Assembly: GCA_022457065.1 (NCBI GenBank)
Contig: JAJGBQ010000001.1
Location: 3,224,001 to 3,288,000, forward strand
Reading direction: 5' to 3'
Length of the DNA stretch: 64,000 nt
Origin: Curvularia sp. ZM96
Taxonomy: Eukaryota > Ascomycota > Dothideomycetes > Pleosporales > Pleosporaceae
In this document: piece after piece, positions 1-10,581 of the stretch
Layout of the letters: every line of letters starts with the position of its first letter
Position numbering within the stretch: the stretch's first letter is position 1
Position numbers and translations under genes: made by a program
The notes under the pieces: model-generated
What the model was told of the DNA's origin: nothing
Seen by the model: the letters and a program-made list of their open reading frames with translations, nothing else
Databases searched by the model: none

Positions 1-1210
1 GCTGTCAGCGACCAACAGCTCTGTCGCTCGTCGCTGTCTCTGGGCTCGACCCAACTTATTTTTGTACTGCTTGGAAGTTTCCCATCCATGTGACACGGCA
101 TATCACCTTCCGTCCCTCTGGTCCCTTGTCGCATTTTGGTTACTCTTTTGGTTTTCACGAAATCCACGCAATGACCACTCAAACCATAATTGATTTTGAC
201 AAATCTGCCACGGCTTCTGTTTCAACCGGCGCTCCAAGGATGGGCCGCTTGGATCTCTAATGCGTGCCTTTGCCACGATGCCTATCCAGATATTACGGAG
301 ATGTTGGGAACGCAACTCCAAAACCTTCATGTCGACATTGCTTATTTCCATGAGCACTGTAGGCGGAAAAGCAAAGATTAGTATGGTTCTCGAGAAGCAC
401 CAAAATGTCATAGTCGCAGAAAATCGCAGAGGAGTGTGCTCGCGCAGCTGAAGTGACCTTTACGGTTTCTTCTGGATACCTTTTCAAGGTGATTATTCTG
501 GATATCTGTAGGCACGTGACTTACTTCTGAAGGCAGGGGTGCATCGTATGCTGTTAGAAGGCTCTCCGAACATACACAAATCGGGTCATACTCATACTCC
601 TAAATTCGCCGTAGAAGCAGACTTGGCGCACCACTTTTCACATTTCTAGTGCGGAGAAAGAGAGCAGAAATGCCGCCTCTCACTATGCAGCACTCATCCT
701 GTTTGAGTTTGCCAAGCCACTGTAAGGAACTTACATATCTATTGATTTCAATCAAACAAATGAGGAAATTCAACTCAAAAGAATGGCTGCAACAAAAGGT
801 ATAGACATTGAAGCTGTGGTGCGTAAATCGCGAGAGGATATTCTGATACACCGGCGCGGTCTTACTCACATAACCCAAATAGCCAAGCAGACGAGTTCAA
901 TTGAGATGTCCGGTCAACACGACTCAATAAGCAATGTATCCGCAAATACATGATCGACCCCCGGTCCGAGAGGCACCAACATTACTCGTTGGGTAGGTCG
1001 GCCAACTGTATAGCCAATGATACTCCGATCTTCCGGACCTTTTGTGGGGAAATACCTACGCAACATCATCTTACGGTTGCGATTGTCGTCATCGAGCCAA
1101 GGCTGTTCTGCTTTGGGTAAAGCAGGCTTTTTTTCAAGGCAAATAAGAATGCCGTTGCACACCGGTATTGCTGTTTGGAGGCATCTTCGCTGCCTGAACG
1201 TACTGCAGCC
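1..1210. other. Intergenic, no gene recognised
   Basis: Only short overlapping open frames without recognisable motifs are present. The right end is the upstream region of the GH32-like gene. No TATA box or repeat stands out to me. Confidence 0.5.
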
Positions 1211-3124
1211 ATGAAGCTCTCGTCACCCGTTTTGGTGGTGCCATTGGCAACACTAGCGACAAGTCGGATCTTGCCTCGTCAAAACGCCATCGACTACAAC
1301 GCTGCTCCGCCAAACCTTTCTACTCTAGCCAACAACTCTCTCTTCGACACATGGCGGCCCAAAGCACACGTGCTCCCTGCTTTTGGCCAAATTGGAGATC
1401 CTTGCATGCTCTACACCGATCCGGAGACAGGCCTTTTTCACGTAGGATACCTTCATCTAGGCGCATCAGGCGCTACCACCAAGGATTTGGTTACCTACAA
1501 GGACTTGAATCCCGACTCAGCTCCTTTCATTCGTGCAGGTGGAATCAACGATCCCGTCGCAGTCTTCGACGGCAGCGTCATTGAAAAGGGTGTCAACGGC
1601 ACACCTACCCTTCTCTACACCAGCGTTAGCTATCTACCCATCCACTGGACCATCAGATATCCAAAGGGTGCTGAAACGCAATCTCTAGCCTATGCCAGAG
1701 ATGGAGGAAGAAATTTTACAAAAGCTAGATTTGGTCCTGTAATCCCTAGCCCACCGTTTGCTGTCAATGTGACCGCTTTCCGAGACCCGTACGTGTTTCA
1801 AAGCCCGCAGATTGATGCCTTGCTTGGAAAAAAGAAAGACACATGGTACACTGTCATCTCAGGCGGCGTCCACGGTGTCGGCCCCAGCATGTTCCTGTAC
1901 GCGCAGTACGAAAAAGATGAAGACGAGTTTCAGACCTGGGAGTACCTAGGCGAGTGGTGGAACGAACCTGCGAATTCGACCTGGACAGAGCATGGCTGGG
2001 CCGGCCGCTGGGGCTTCAATTTTGAAGTTGCCAACGTGTTTTCCCTGGACGAACGCGGCGCCAATTCTGAGGGCGAAACGTTCATGACTCTAGGCGCAGA
2101 ATGGAGCCATGCGCCTATTATTCCCCAGGTCTCTGAAGAGAGAGACATGCTATGGGTCGCTGGCAAGAAATCCCTTGTCGACGGTAAGTTGAAGTTCGAG
2201 CCGACCATGGCAGGTAGAATGGATGCAGGCCGCTCCGCCTATGCTGCCGCGGGCAAAGTTGTACCTGCAGATTCGCAGGCCAGCTGGGCGAGTGGTGCTC
2301 CCGACCGCGCCATCTCATATCTCTGGCTTACAGGCGACTTATACGGAAGCTCTGATTTCCCTATTACTGCACAGCAAAACTGGACAGGTTCGCTTTTGCT
2401 CCCCCGTGAACTCAGCCGCTGCCACCTCGACGTCATCGACAACACGTTCTCCCGCGAAAAAGGCTCCTGGAGAATCGAGCAAGACCAGCAGTCCGGCAGC
2501 AGCAAAGGCGCTACGGTCCGCCTCACCACCCTATGCCAGAAAATCGCCCGAGAAGTCACCTCTGCATTCAAAGCCCAAGCTACCAACATCATCACCCTCC
2601 CCGGCGGCACCCAAGCAAGCGGAACCAAGCAAAAACTGCCTCAAACACCCAAATCAAACCACTACATGCTCACCGCCTCTATCACTTTCCCCTCGCGCTC
2701 TGAAGGCTTAAAATCAGGCTTTTCCATTCTCTCTGGTGCCCACGAGTCCACCCGTGTACTCTACGACATATCCCGCGAGCACCTCGTTGTCGAGCGCGCC
2801 AACTCCTCCGCTGCAGCAAGCACTACATCTGGGCTCCCCACGTACGACGAATCAGGTCTGTTCCGCCTATTCGATGTTCCCAGCCCGAGCGCCAACGGAA
2901 CCCAAGTCGAGACGCTCAATCTGACAATTGTGGTTGACGCCGGTGTCGTCGAAGTACATGCTAACGACCGTTTTGCGCTGAGTACGTGGGTCAGGCCGTG
3001 GTATGCTGATAGTAGGGATATCGCGTTCTTTGTAGAGGGCGGGGATGTGCAGCTGGGTAATGTGACGGTGTATGAGGGGCTGGTGGATGCGTGGCCTTCC
3101 AGGAACAAGAAGAAGGTGGCGTAG
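1211..3124 (+). CDS. Secreted GH32-like glycosidase (beta-fructosidase family)
   Basis: A single-exon frame encodes about 637 residues. I chose the ATG at 1211 over an upstream TTG because it starts a hydrophobic signal peptide (about residues 1-18), followed by an R-I-L-P-R-Q stretch that could be a pro-peptide site. The five-bladed-propeller GH32 signature is recognisable but divergent. GDP (D63) sits where the nucleophile motif NDPNG is expected. RDP at 191-193 is the transition-state stabiliser motif. E272 in FEVANVF is at the acid/base position, where the family usually has Glu-Cys. The C-terminal third resembles the GH32 beta-sandwich module. Family members hydrolyse sucrose, inulin or levan outside the cell. 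The altered motifs make the substrate uncertain. It converges on cullin-1. Confidence 0.8.
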   Translation: MKLSSPVLVVPLATLATSRILPRQNAIDYNAAPPNLSTLANNSLFDTWRPKAHVLPAFGQIGDPCMLYTDPETGLFHVGYLHLGASGATTKDLVTYKDLNPDSAPFIRAGGINDPVAVFDGSVIEKGVNGTPTLLYTSVSYLPIHWTIRYPKGAETQSLAYARDGGRNFTKARFGPVIPSPPFAVNVTAFRDPYVFQSPQIDALLGKKKDTWYTVISGGVHGVGPSMFLYAQYEKDEDEFQTWEYLGEWWNEPANSTWTEHGWAGRWGFNFEVANVFSLDERGANSEGETFMTLGAEWSHAPIIPQVSEERDMLWVAGKKSLVDGKLKFEPTMAGRMDAGRSAYAAAGKVVPADSQASWASGAPDRAISYLWLTGDLYGSSDFPITAQQNWTGSLLLPRELSRCHLDVIDNTFSREKGSWRIEQDQQSGSSKGATVRLTTLCQKIAREVTSAFKAQATNIITLPGGTQASGTKQKLPQTPKSNHYMLTASITFPSRSEGLKSGFSILSGAHESTRVLYDISREHLVVERANSSAAASTTSGLPTYDESGLFRLFDVPSPSANGTQVETLNLTIVVDAGVVEVHANDRFALSTWVRPWYADSRDIAFFVEGGDVQLGNVTVYEGLVDAWPSRNKKKVA

Positions 3125-3622
3125 TGCGTTGTTCGGATTGATTCTTCGATCTTGCATTTTGTATGCGTTTATCGTCTTTACTGTCATGTGTAATTCCTGA
3201 CGTACGCAAGACTCCAGCACAGAAATTTTGATGGTCCTATCCTTAGCGGACATTAATAGAGAATATCAGGACACGCTGCAACTATTCATTCGCACATCGA
3301 TACCGTAAATGATCGTCAATCTTTAAATTCATACCTGGCGGTTTTCACGCTTCTATCTTTCATCAACGAAGGAATTACCTGAAACCCACTGAATAGGCGT
3401 AAACAATGAGGGCCATAGCCGTGGATCAGACCTACGCCTTTTTGCCCCTGTAGACAAACCCTCCATCCATCGCCGCTTGCCTTAAGATAAAGAAAAACGC
3501 CAAAGTGATATACATCATGAAGAAAGCATTGATGTTGATGAATGCCCGACCCATGTAAAGGGAACCCATAACTCGTTACCCACGGCACCCGTCCTGCTTC
3601 TTTCAAGCCCCCAGGAAACTGC
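3125..3622. other. Convergent 3' intergenic region
   Basis: This is the spacer between the ends of the GH32-like gene (+) and cullin-1 (-). It should hold both polyadenylation regions. I see no gene or repeat in it. Confidence 0.5.
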
Positions 3623-6243
3623 TTACGCAAGGTAACCGAGCTCATCTCCCTCGAGACGCTCCAGATACTCTTTCTCCAGAAGAATATCTATACACTTCTT
3701 GATATCAGGAACACGGGGTTGAAACCGGTTCTTGATTTGCTGGATCGTCTCGGAAACAAGCTGCTGGTGCTTCATCTTCTTTCGCGATTTCATGATACGC
3801 ACAATAGCAGACTGTCGCAATGTTAGTATACTGATCAATCGGCAGAACGCAATACAGAGGGCACATACCTGAATAAGCAGCTTGCGGTCCTCCTCGATTG
3901 TCTTGTGTGTATCCTCCGCCTCCGCCTTCTGCTCAGACTTGATACCAATGTTCAAATTCATCTTCACCTTCTTGGTCTTGAAGCCAGTGTTGAGTTTGTA
4001 GACAGTGCCAGACTCGTGCTTGACATTCTCAGGCTGAGTAAGAAGAACCTTAGCCTTGATGAACACACCTAAGCTGGGATCGAGAGTCTCCTTGTTCAGT
4101 TTGGTAGATTCAGCAATTTCATCGTATGTAACGGTGTCGCTGTCATTGAACAGCAGCATGATGGCCATCTGGTATGTCGAGACCTGGAACGTTGGCGAGG
4201 TTTTCAGGTTTGCGACCTTGCAGTAGTTGGCCTTGACCTCACCCTTACACAGCTGCCATAACCAAGTCAGCTTACGACCCTGATGCTTGTGGTTGTAGAA
4301 GCGAGAGAAACGGTCGTAAGTCTGAACGATGAGTTGTGGAGGAGTAAATGGAGTGGTGGGTGGGTTCAGCGGCCAGAAACCGGTACCTAAGATGTGGTAT
4401 GATGCGTCTACGTTGGTCTTGATATCCGCCTCGTCCAGGTTGTTAGCCTGCCATTCCTTGAAAGCGGTGTTGAGATCCTTGGAGATCTGCATGTCCTGGA
4501 ACATGCGTTGAAGCTTGTTAGTGTATTCGAAACCACACGCCTCCTTCAACTTGGAAATCATGCTGGTCTCGGCATCATCCGAAGCGGATGTGGTCTGAAC
4601 CAGACGCTTGGCCAGCATGCGCGAATAGAACTTCTGGAATACATCCTTATCCTCAATGTACTTGAAGACAGTCATGATCTGCGTGAGGAGCTTCTCCATG
4701 TCGTCCTCTTCGCTCATCTTTGTGTTGGAGCGCTTTAGCAGGGCATCGGTGTACTTTGCAAGCAGCTCAGGTGACTTGTTGGAGCCCGACTTGCAAATCT
4801 TGTTTCGGTTGACGAACTCACGGCAGGCGTTGTCAAGTGATCGAACAAATTCCGACTCGCCGTTGAAAGCCTTGTTAACGAGTGCCTGGTATTGCGTATG
4901 AACTTCAAGAAGCGCCTCTACGTAGACCTTGGGCTCGATGTTTTCCCCGTCCTGCGCGATCTTGTCAACGGCAGCCAAACCAGCCTTGCGGACATGGTTT
5001 TCGAAGCGCAGACGCAGAGGATCAAGACCTTCGGGAATACGGGCAAGCAGCTTATACATGCGACCAAGATCTTCTTCCTTGTCATGGTCGAGAAGGATCT
5101 GGAACTCCTCGCGCAGGGCTTGCGAGTGGTTGGTGATGAGCGACTGTTCACAGGTTCGCATCAACGGAGACATGATCTCGTTGAGCAGGTACAAGGGAAC
5201 GCGCTCCTTCTCTTCTTCCAGGCGGATCTCTGCTTTTTTCATGTATTCTACCACACTGTTCTCGGCAAGGAACTGCTTCGACTCGTTATCGTAGTATTCT
5301 GCCGTGGCCTGCAGGAAGGGCTTCTCAAAGTACTCCTTGTAAACGTCCAGTGTCGACTTGGAGCTGTCCGCCTCGTCCAGACCTAGTGAGACGAAAGAAT
5401 CCACCACCGACTTGATTTGCGACTGTTCTATGGTCTCGCCGTTTCGCTGCTTCTCAACGAGTTTCAGCACTGACCGCATGACGCTCTCTTGGCTGCCGGT
5501 AAACATGTCTTCCTTCCAGCGCACCAAATGCAGTGTATAGATGTCGTAGATGTTCTTCTTGCCTTCGTCCATCTCGCGCTTGACCCAATGGCGGTTCAGA
5601 TACCGGAACAGATGGTTGTTGTACTGGCCGGCGGTTGTATACCGATTCCATTCTTTGATGTAAAAGTGAAGGAGGGCTTCGTCAACATGCTGCCGTGATG
5701 CTGCCTGTACTTGTGCAAGGTGGGCCTTGAGGTATTCAATAAGGTGCTGGTAGAGGTCTTCGCCAAGGAGATGGGCTCCTCCGCGGTTGTTGGCGGCGTG
5801 GAACGACGTCCCCACCACGGCTTTCTGGGCGGTACAGAAGTTGTGGATCGCGGTATAGAGGCCCATGTACGTCTTCATGTCGACGCCCTCACGGAGATTG
5901 GTCATGATTTTGTCGACGCCGGCCTCGAGGTACTTCCATCTATGAATCGTTAGCAAATAGTCTTTATACGCCTATGACGTAAATGTTGGGATAGCACTAG
6001 AATGGCTGTTTCTTCCAAAATCGCCCTCAGTCCACTCTCACAAAGGTGAGATGTATGGTCTGAGGCTCGGACACCATGAAGCCAAACCAGTCATGCGCTG
6101 TCTTGCCACAAGCTATATAGCCTCCACTGCGGCGTTGTGCGAAGGTGTGCGGAAAGGTACCAGATAGGGATCAGAGAAACGAGGGCTACGTACGTGGCGT
6201 TGACATCGTCCTTTGCAGGGACGGGCGGCATAGAAGAAGCCAT
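3623..6243 (-). CDS. Cullin-1, scaffold of SCF E3 ubiquitin ligase
   Basis: Exons on the minus strand are 6243-6194, 5939-3869 and 3811-3623, giving about 769 residues, a normal Cul1/Cdc53 length. Exon 1 encodes a 16-residue start that joins in phase to WKYLEAGVDKIM, a cullin N-terminus. The second intron (3868-3812, 57 bases) has textbook GTATGT, TACTAAC and CAG signals. It is a multiple of three with no stop, so skipping it would wrongly add 19 residues. After it comes the neddylation segment IVRIMKSRKK; the Nedd8 acceptor is about K715. The C-terminal winged-helix block is intact. The N-terminal helical repeats would bind Skp1/F-box adaptors and the C-terminal domain Rbx1. Cullin-1 targets cell-cycle and signalling proteins for degradation. 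The first intron is long for this window (254 bases). Confidence 0.95.
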
Positions 6244-8056
6244 GTTGGAGTGTAACGTCGCGTGCTCTGAGGCACTCTTCGGAGGCGACTTGTTGCGCGT
6301 ATGTAGCTTCCTTGCAACCGGGATCAGTGTTTCGCAGGCAAGCGTGTTACGAAGCGAAGAATCGCAGGCGCGGAGAGGTTCGACGCTTTTGGTGTTGTGG
6401 GAACGGCAGCGGTTGTAAAAGGCAGCTCCGCGTGGAGATGGCGGAGTGGAGGGGAGTGAGAGACGGTCGGTGGGGAAGGACCAAAGTCACCGAGCGCTGA
6501 GTTTCTTTCTTTGACAGTATGTAGGCACCTCCGTCGACAAAGATTGCAGGGAGAAGAAAGGGTGGAAATAATGTGCCAGAAGAAAGAGAGAGGCGGCGAC
6601 GTTTAGAGAGCCACTTCAGCGTGGTTGAGCTGTTCAGGCAGCACCGAGCTAGCTTGAGAGAGGCTTGGCGTCCACAGGGTCTCATCACGTAGCCTTACAC
6701 GCTCTACGAAGTACACTAGCCTTCACCCGTCCGATGACGCCAGAATCTCGCGGCTACGCACCGTTTGTGTGCAACAATTTCGTTTCACGCTCGGTCGCGC
6801 ATATGCAGGGCAGTCTGAAGGGAGTATTTTGGACAATGTGGTCGGCTGACAACTGAGCGCACCAAAACTCTGGGCTTTCAGTATCACTGCAGCCTAGGAG
6901 TCTCGACATCGCTGTCCAAGGCTGCACTGTAATCCACAGTTAGAACTATGCGCCTGAACCCGGATTCATATTCCGAAGGAATCCTGCCCCTCGGTACGGT
7001 AAAGCGACTCGTGCGAGTGGCAAATGGTGTTATGCAGGGTGGCGGACTCTGGCGTGTGTTGTCCATTGAAAGATCACGTGAACACAACACTCAGAATTCT
7101 GTTGCTATTCCACACTCACAAGCATTGCATCATGATACGCTACATTCAATTCTGCTAATAGGATATCATGTATGCCTTGAGATCATATAAATCACGTAGC
7201 GTAGATTTAGAACTGTTCAGGGTTGATCCTATGTCTCGTGAATGTGCGATCGCGTGGGGCTAGCAAACGCAGCGATTGCGGAGGTGAGAGCGGCAGCCAT
7301 AACAGACCGCAGAAATCAATCATATGAGCGTTTAGATATATTGGAGACCTTCTAAAAGGATTTCGTCCTCAAGTTCTGATTGGCCGAATTAAGTTAAAAC
7401 ATGTGAAGGAGCCCCGGTCTTGTATCCCAAGCGGTTTGGCGCACGATACCCCATCTTTACCTGTTGAAATAGGCGGACCAAGAGATTCTCGAAATGTTCT
7501 CTGGTCGAGCATCTGATTAGTCGATTGTGTTCAACTATGCGAATGGATTAGGGCTTCCTGACTTTCGGAACTCTATGGCCTTCGCTCGTGCTTCATAGTA
7601 TTTTCGAATTGAACTGAGCAGAACTAAGACTTATGTACTTCTAGTGCACGCAATGAACACAGTGTAGTGATGGAGGCAACGGCATCCAGTCACGGAGCCA
7701 AAACAACGTAGATAATTCCTCGAGGACTTTCTCAGGGAGCAACTGAAGGCAACGAGAAGACCATAAGGCCAATAAAGGAGATACCCATTTCGATAACAAC
7801 AATAGTCATATTTCAGACGCAATCATTCTCATCACTTCCACATTGGCTCACTGTAATTGTCCCAGCGCGCCAAGACATATCACGCGTTCACTTTTCACCA
7901 TCACTGTCCCGTAACCGACGTTAGCGCGTAAAGCACGCACATATTGTAGCCCTTGCACCCTATGCCCCTACTCTCCAGACGTAAACACATACCTGCGGTA
8001 ACTACAGCCAGTTTTTCGCCCGACTTTTCGTCTTCGTACACACAAACACATACACG
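6244..8056. other. Intergenic between divergent genes
   Basis: About 1.8 kb separates cullin-1 (-) from the Cys/His-rich gene (+) and should carry both promoters. I see only short motif-free open frames. A CACGTG palindrome occurs near 7074-7081 within TCACGTGA. No RNA gene was recognised. Confidence 0.45.
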
Positions 8057-9130
8057 ATGGAGAACAACAACGTGCTCCCCTCCGCTGCCTGCAGCGATGC
8101 CGTCGCGCCCATGCCAGAGGAGACGGTGGACAAGCTCAAGATTGAAAGTCCTGAGCCGGCTTCTGCAGCAGCTGAAAACTCCCATGAAGCTTCTGGATAC
8201 GCTGTGCTAGAAGCCAGTGTCGATCGGTCTGCGGGTCTTGTACCCAATAACAACAACCAGTCTGCGGACGCTTTACCAAATGACACACAACTCCAGCTGG
8301 TGCTGAGAAACGCGCACCCTCTTCTTACTGAGAGAGTAAATGCGTTCAACATACTTGAGCAGGAAGGTACAGAGAGGAGGGCCCAGGCGAAGGGCCAGGC
8401 CTGCCAGGAGTGTGGAAAGAAGCACCCACCTCCGCATTTGAGCAAGGAACAGGCTTCCGCGCTCAATGCGGCATATAGAGAGGGAAAGCACCTTCGTCAG
8501 CAGCTCCAACAAACGGCATCCAGCTCTTCAAGGCCTTCACAGAACAGCACCACCGGTGCTGCTCCCTCCGCCCCCTCCTCCCGCAAGGGCAAGACTGCCT
8601 TTTGTAATCGCTGCGCAAAATGGCATCCTGGAGGAACCCAGGCGTGCCGAACACCGCCCTGCGTTCTTGGTTGTGGGTTACACCACTCACAATTCGAGAG
8701 CTGTAGTGATGCGTTAAGGCGTGTCACTAATGTTATGCAGGCCAGAGGATGGGGAAGTGATATGGCATCGCCTATACCATCCTTCCCCATGCCTCTCTCG
8801 TCAGCCGCTGCTAGCAGTAGCGGCTTTGTTGATGGTCTTGCGGCGCCTGCCAATTCATCCCCAGATATGGGCGATGTCATGAGACACATTGGCACAATTT
8901 TTAGTGGGCTTAGCTCACTGGTAGGTGCCATGTCGAATGAAAAGAGGCCCGCAGCTGAACCAGCTGGAAATGCTGGTCCTTCCCAGTCCAAGAAGAAGAA
9001 AAAGAAGACAGGACAAGGCAGCTTTTGTCAAGGCCCCCAATCCCACCACAAAGGTCCGCCTAAGCCCGATGACAAGGGAAAGGGAAGGGCAGGTGAGCCG
9101 GAAGTCAAGCCTGAACCAGCCTGGGAATAG
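8057..9130 (+). CDS. Cys/His-rich unrecognised protein with zinc-knuckle-like motifs
   Basis: An intronless frame of 357 residues starts at an ATG preceded by a CA-rich leader. I do not recognise the family. Two Cys/His groups stand out. The first is C116, C119, H123 and H127. The second is C183, C186, H190, C197, C202, C206, H209/H210 and C216, with spacing like CCHC zinc knuckles. The flanks are Ser/Ala/Pro-rich and probably disordered. A run of six lysines near residue 320 could be a nuclear localisation signal or nucleic-acid contact. There is no signal peptide or membrane segment. A nucleic-acid-binding role, or descent from a retroelement Gag protein, is possible from the motifs alone. 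Neither is shown. Confidence 0.65.
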   Translation: MENNNVLPSAACSDAVAPMPEETVDKLKIESPEPASAAAENSHEASGYAVLEASVDRSAGLVPNNNNQSADALPNDTQLQLVLRNAHPLLTERVNAFNILEQEGTERRAQAKGQACQECGKKHPPPHLSKEQASALNAAYREGKHLRQQLQQTASSSSRPSQNSTTGAAPSAPSSRKGKTAFCNRCAKWHPGGTQACRTPPCVLGCGLHHSQFESCSDALRRVTNVMQARGWGSDMASPIPSFPMPLSSAAASSSGFVDGLAAPANSSPDMGDVMRHIGTIFSGLSSLVGAMSNEKRPAAEPAGNAGPSQSKKKKKKTGQGSFCQGPQSHHKGPPKPDDKGKGRAGEPEVKPEPAWE

Positions 9131-10581
9131 ATGGCATCACTCTCTAAGACGAAAATTTAGTAGTAGAGATCGCCCACACACATACATACATACACGCACA
9201 GGAGAAGATCTCTTGACTAAACAGAGGAGACAACCTCTTTAAAAAAAAACATGCCTGGGGTTGCTCATCCTCCACGTTGGTCCGGGCGGGAACTTTGTCG
9301 ACCTTTTTGTCTTCGACTCTTCTTACATGCATTTACATCTGATGGTATCCTAAAAAGCTGCTGGCACGCATTGTATTTGTCTCGCCATACTCGTCCACGG
9401 TAGACTGCGCCTTTGCGATGGCATGTTTGCTGGATGGTCGCTAGCTTCGATAGAAATCAATTCCCGTTACACTTCGCTTTTTCATCGTCTCCACAATTTA
9501 CCACTGTGACTCGCTTATGGATTTCGGGGCTCACCCCAGTATAGTACCTGTACCTTGTGGAAGTGACATCTTGTTGGCTCGACGTCGATTTAAGCAAATT
9601 ACTTACTGATTTCCTATACTTACTAGCAATCATCCGTTATAGTCCAACAACCCCAGATGGTCTAATTATCAAGGTTCTGTACACGCCCCGAATTATTAAC
9701 AAGGGCATGATATGTATGGCCTTTTCGATTGGGGTATACTAAACACTTTCTCTTTTGGGTGGGCTCTCCGCTCGTGACACACATACTGTATCTGTCTCAT
9801 AACACTGCAAATTTTCTATACATAGCGAGTGCAACTGATTTGGAAAATTTCACCAAGGATGCGATTATCTTGTTCATGATCGTACTTGCGTGCTGGAAGT
9901 GAGAACATACTAGTTCTAATCTCCATGCTAAGCCATCTGCTTACTACTCCCTATTGTCGACTAGCCATAGTCTCCAGTGATCAAAATCAGACTGACTGAC
10001 TCGGGTTTGAAGGCATCGTATACGACTAGAATCACTAATGCGACAGGTCAAAGGTACGATAAACGGTTGTGTAATATGATCTCGCTATTACACACACAGC
10101 GCTGAGATTACCAAGATATATTCGAGAGAGTCAACGAAGGAAGGCTACATCGAATGTGAATATATTACCATCCGATATGGCCATCAGACAGAAGGAAATA
10201 CATCGGCTGTATGTGCAGTGACTATATTGTCTTGACGTATTTCTCTTCCACGAGCCCTTGTGATTGGCCTCGGTCCACATCCCAGTTCAGTGTGAGGGGA
10301 CGCGCACAACCCTATGTGCCAACACACTAATCGCAACTCACGCTGAGCATTTTGTCAACCTCGTTGCATAGTGATGTATAACTTGATTTAAATGCTTAAA
10401 AACACACATGTACTCTACGCTAATAAACGCCATACACATGCCCTTTTTAATCTTGCCCATAACACCCATTTACGCCATGCTTAACACAAAAACAACAATG
10501 CCTATGTACAAATCGACCTTTTTCATCCTCTATACCTTGCAAGCGATCTTACTCTCAAGACCCATCATGCCTAAAAATCAT
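9131..10581. other. Intergenic, convergent
   Basis: About 1.45 kb lies between the ends of the Cys/His gene (+) and the CSF1-like gene (-). It is somewhat AT-rich, with short motif-free frames. It includes a CA/CATA microsatellite near 9173-9200 and an A9 run near 9242. No gene is supported. Confidence 0.45.
9173..9200. repeat. CA/CATA simple repeat
   Basis: This is an imperfect run of ACAC and ACAT units just after the stop of the Cys/His-rich gene, probably within its 3' UTR. Confidence 0.6.

Noticed and set aside
2223..2711. Overlapping Ser/Pro-rich frame within the GH32-like gene
   Set aside because: It is an out-of-frame shadow of a coding exon.
4892..5386. Plus-strand frame of 164 residues inside cullin-1
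   Set aside because: It is antisense to the conserved cullin coding region and has no independent support.
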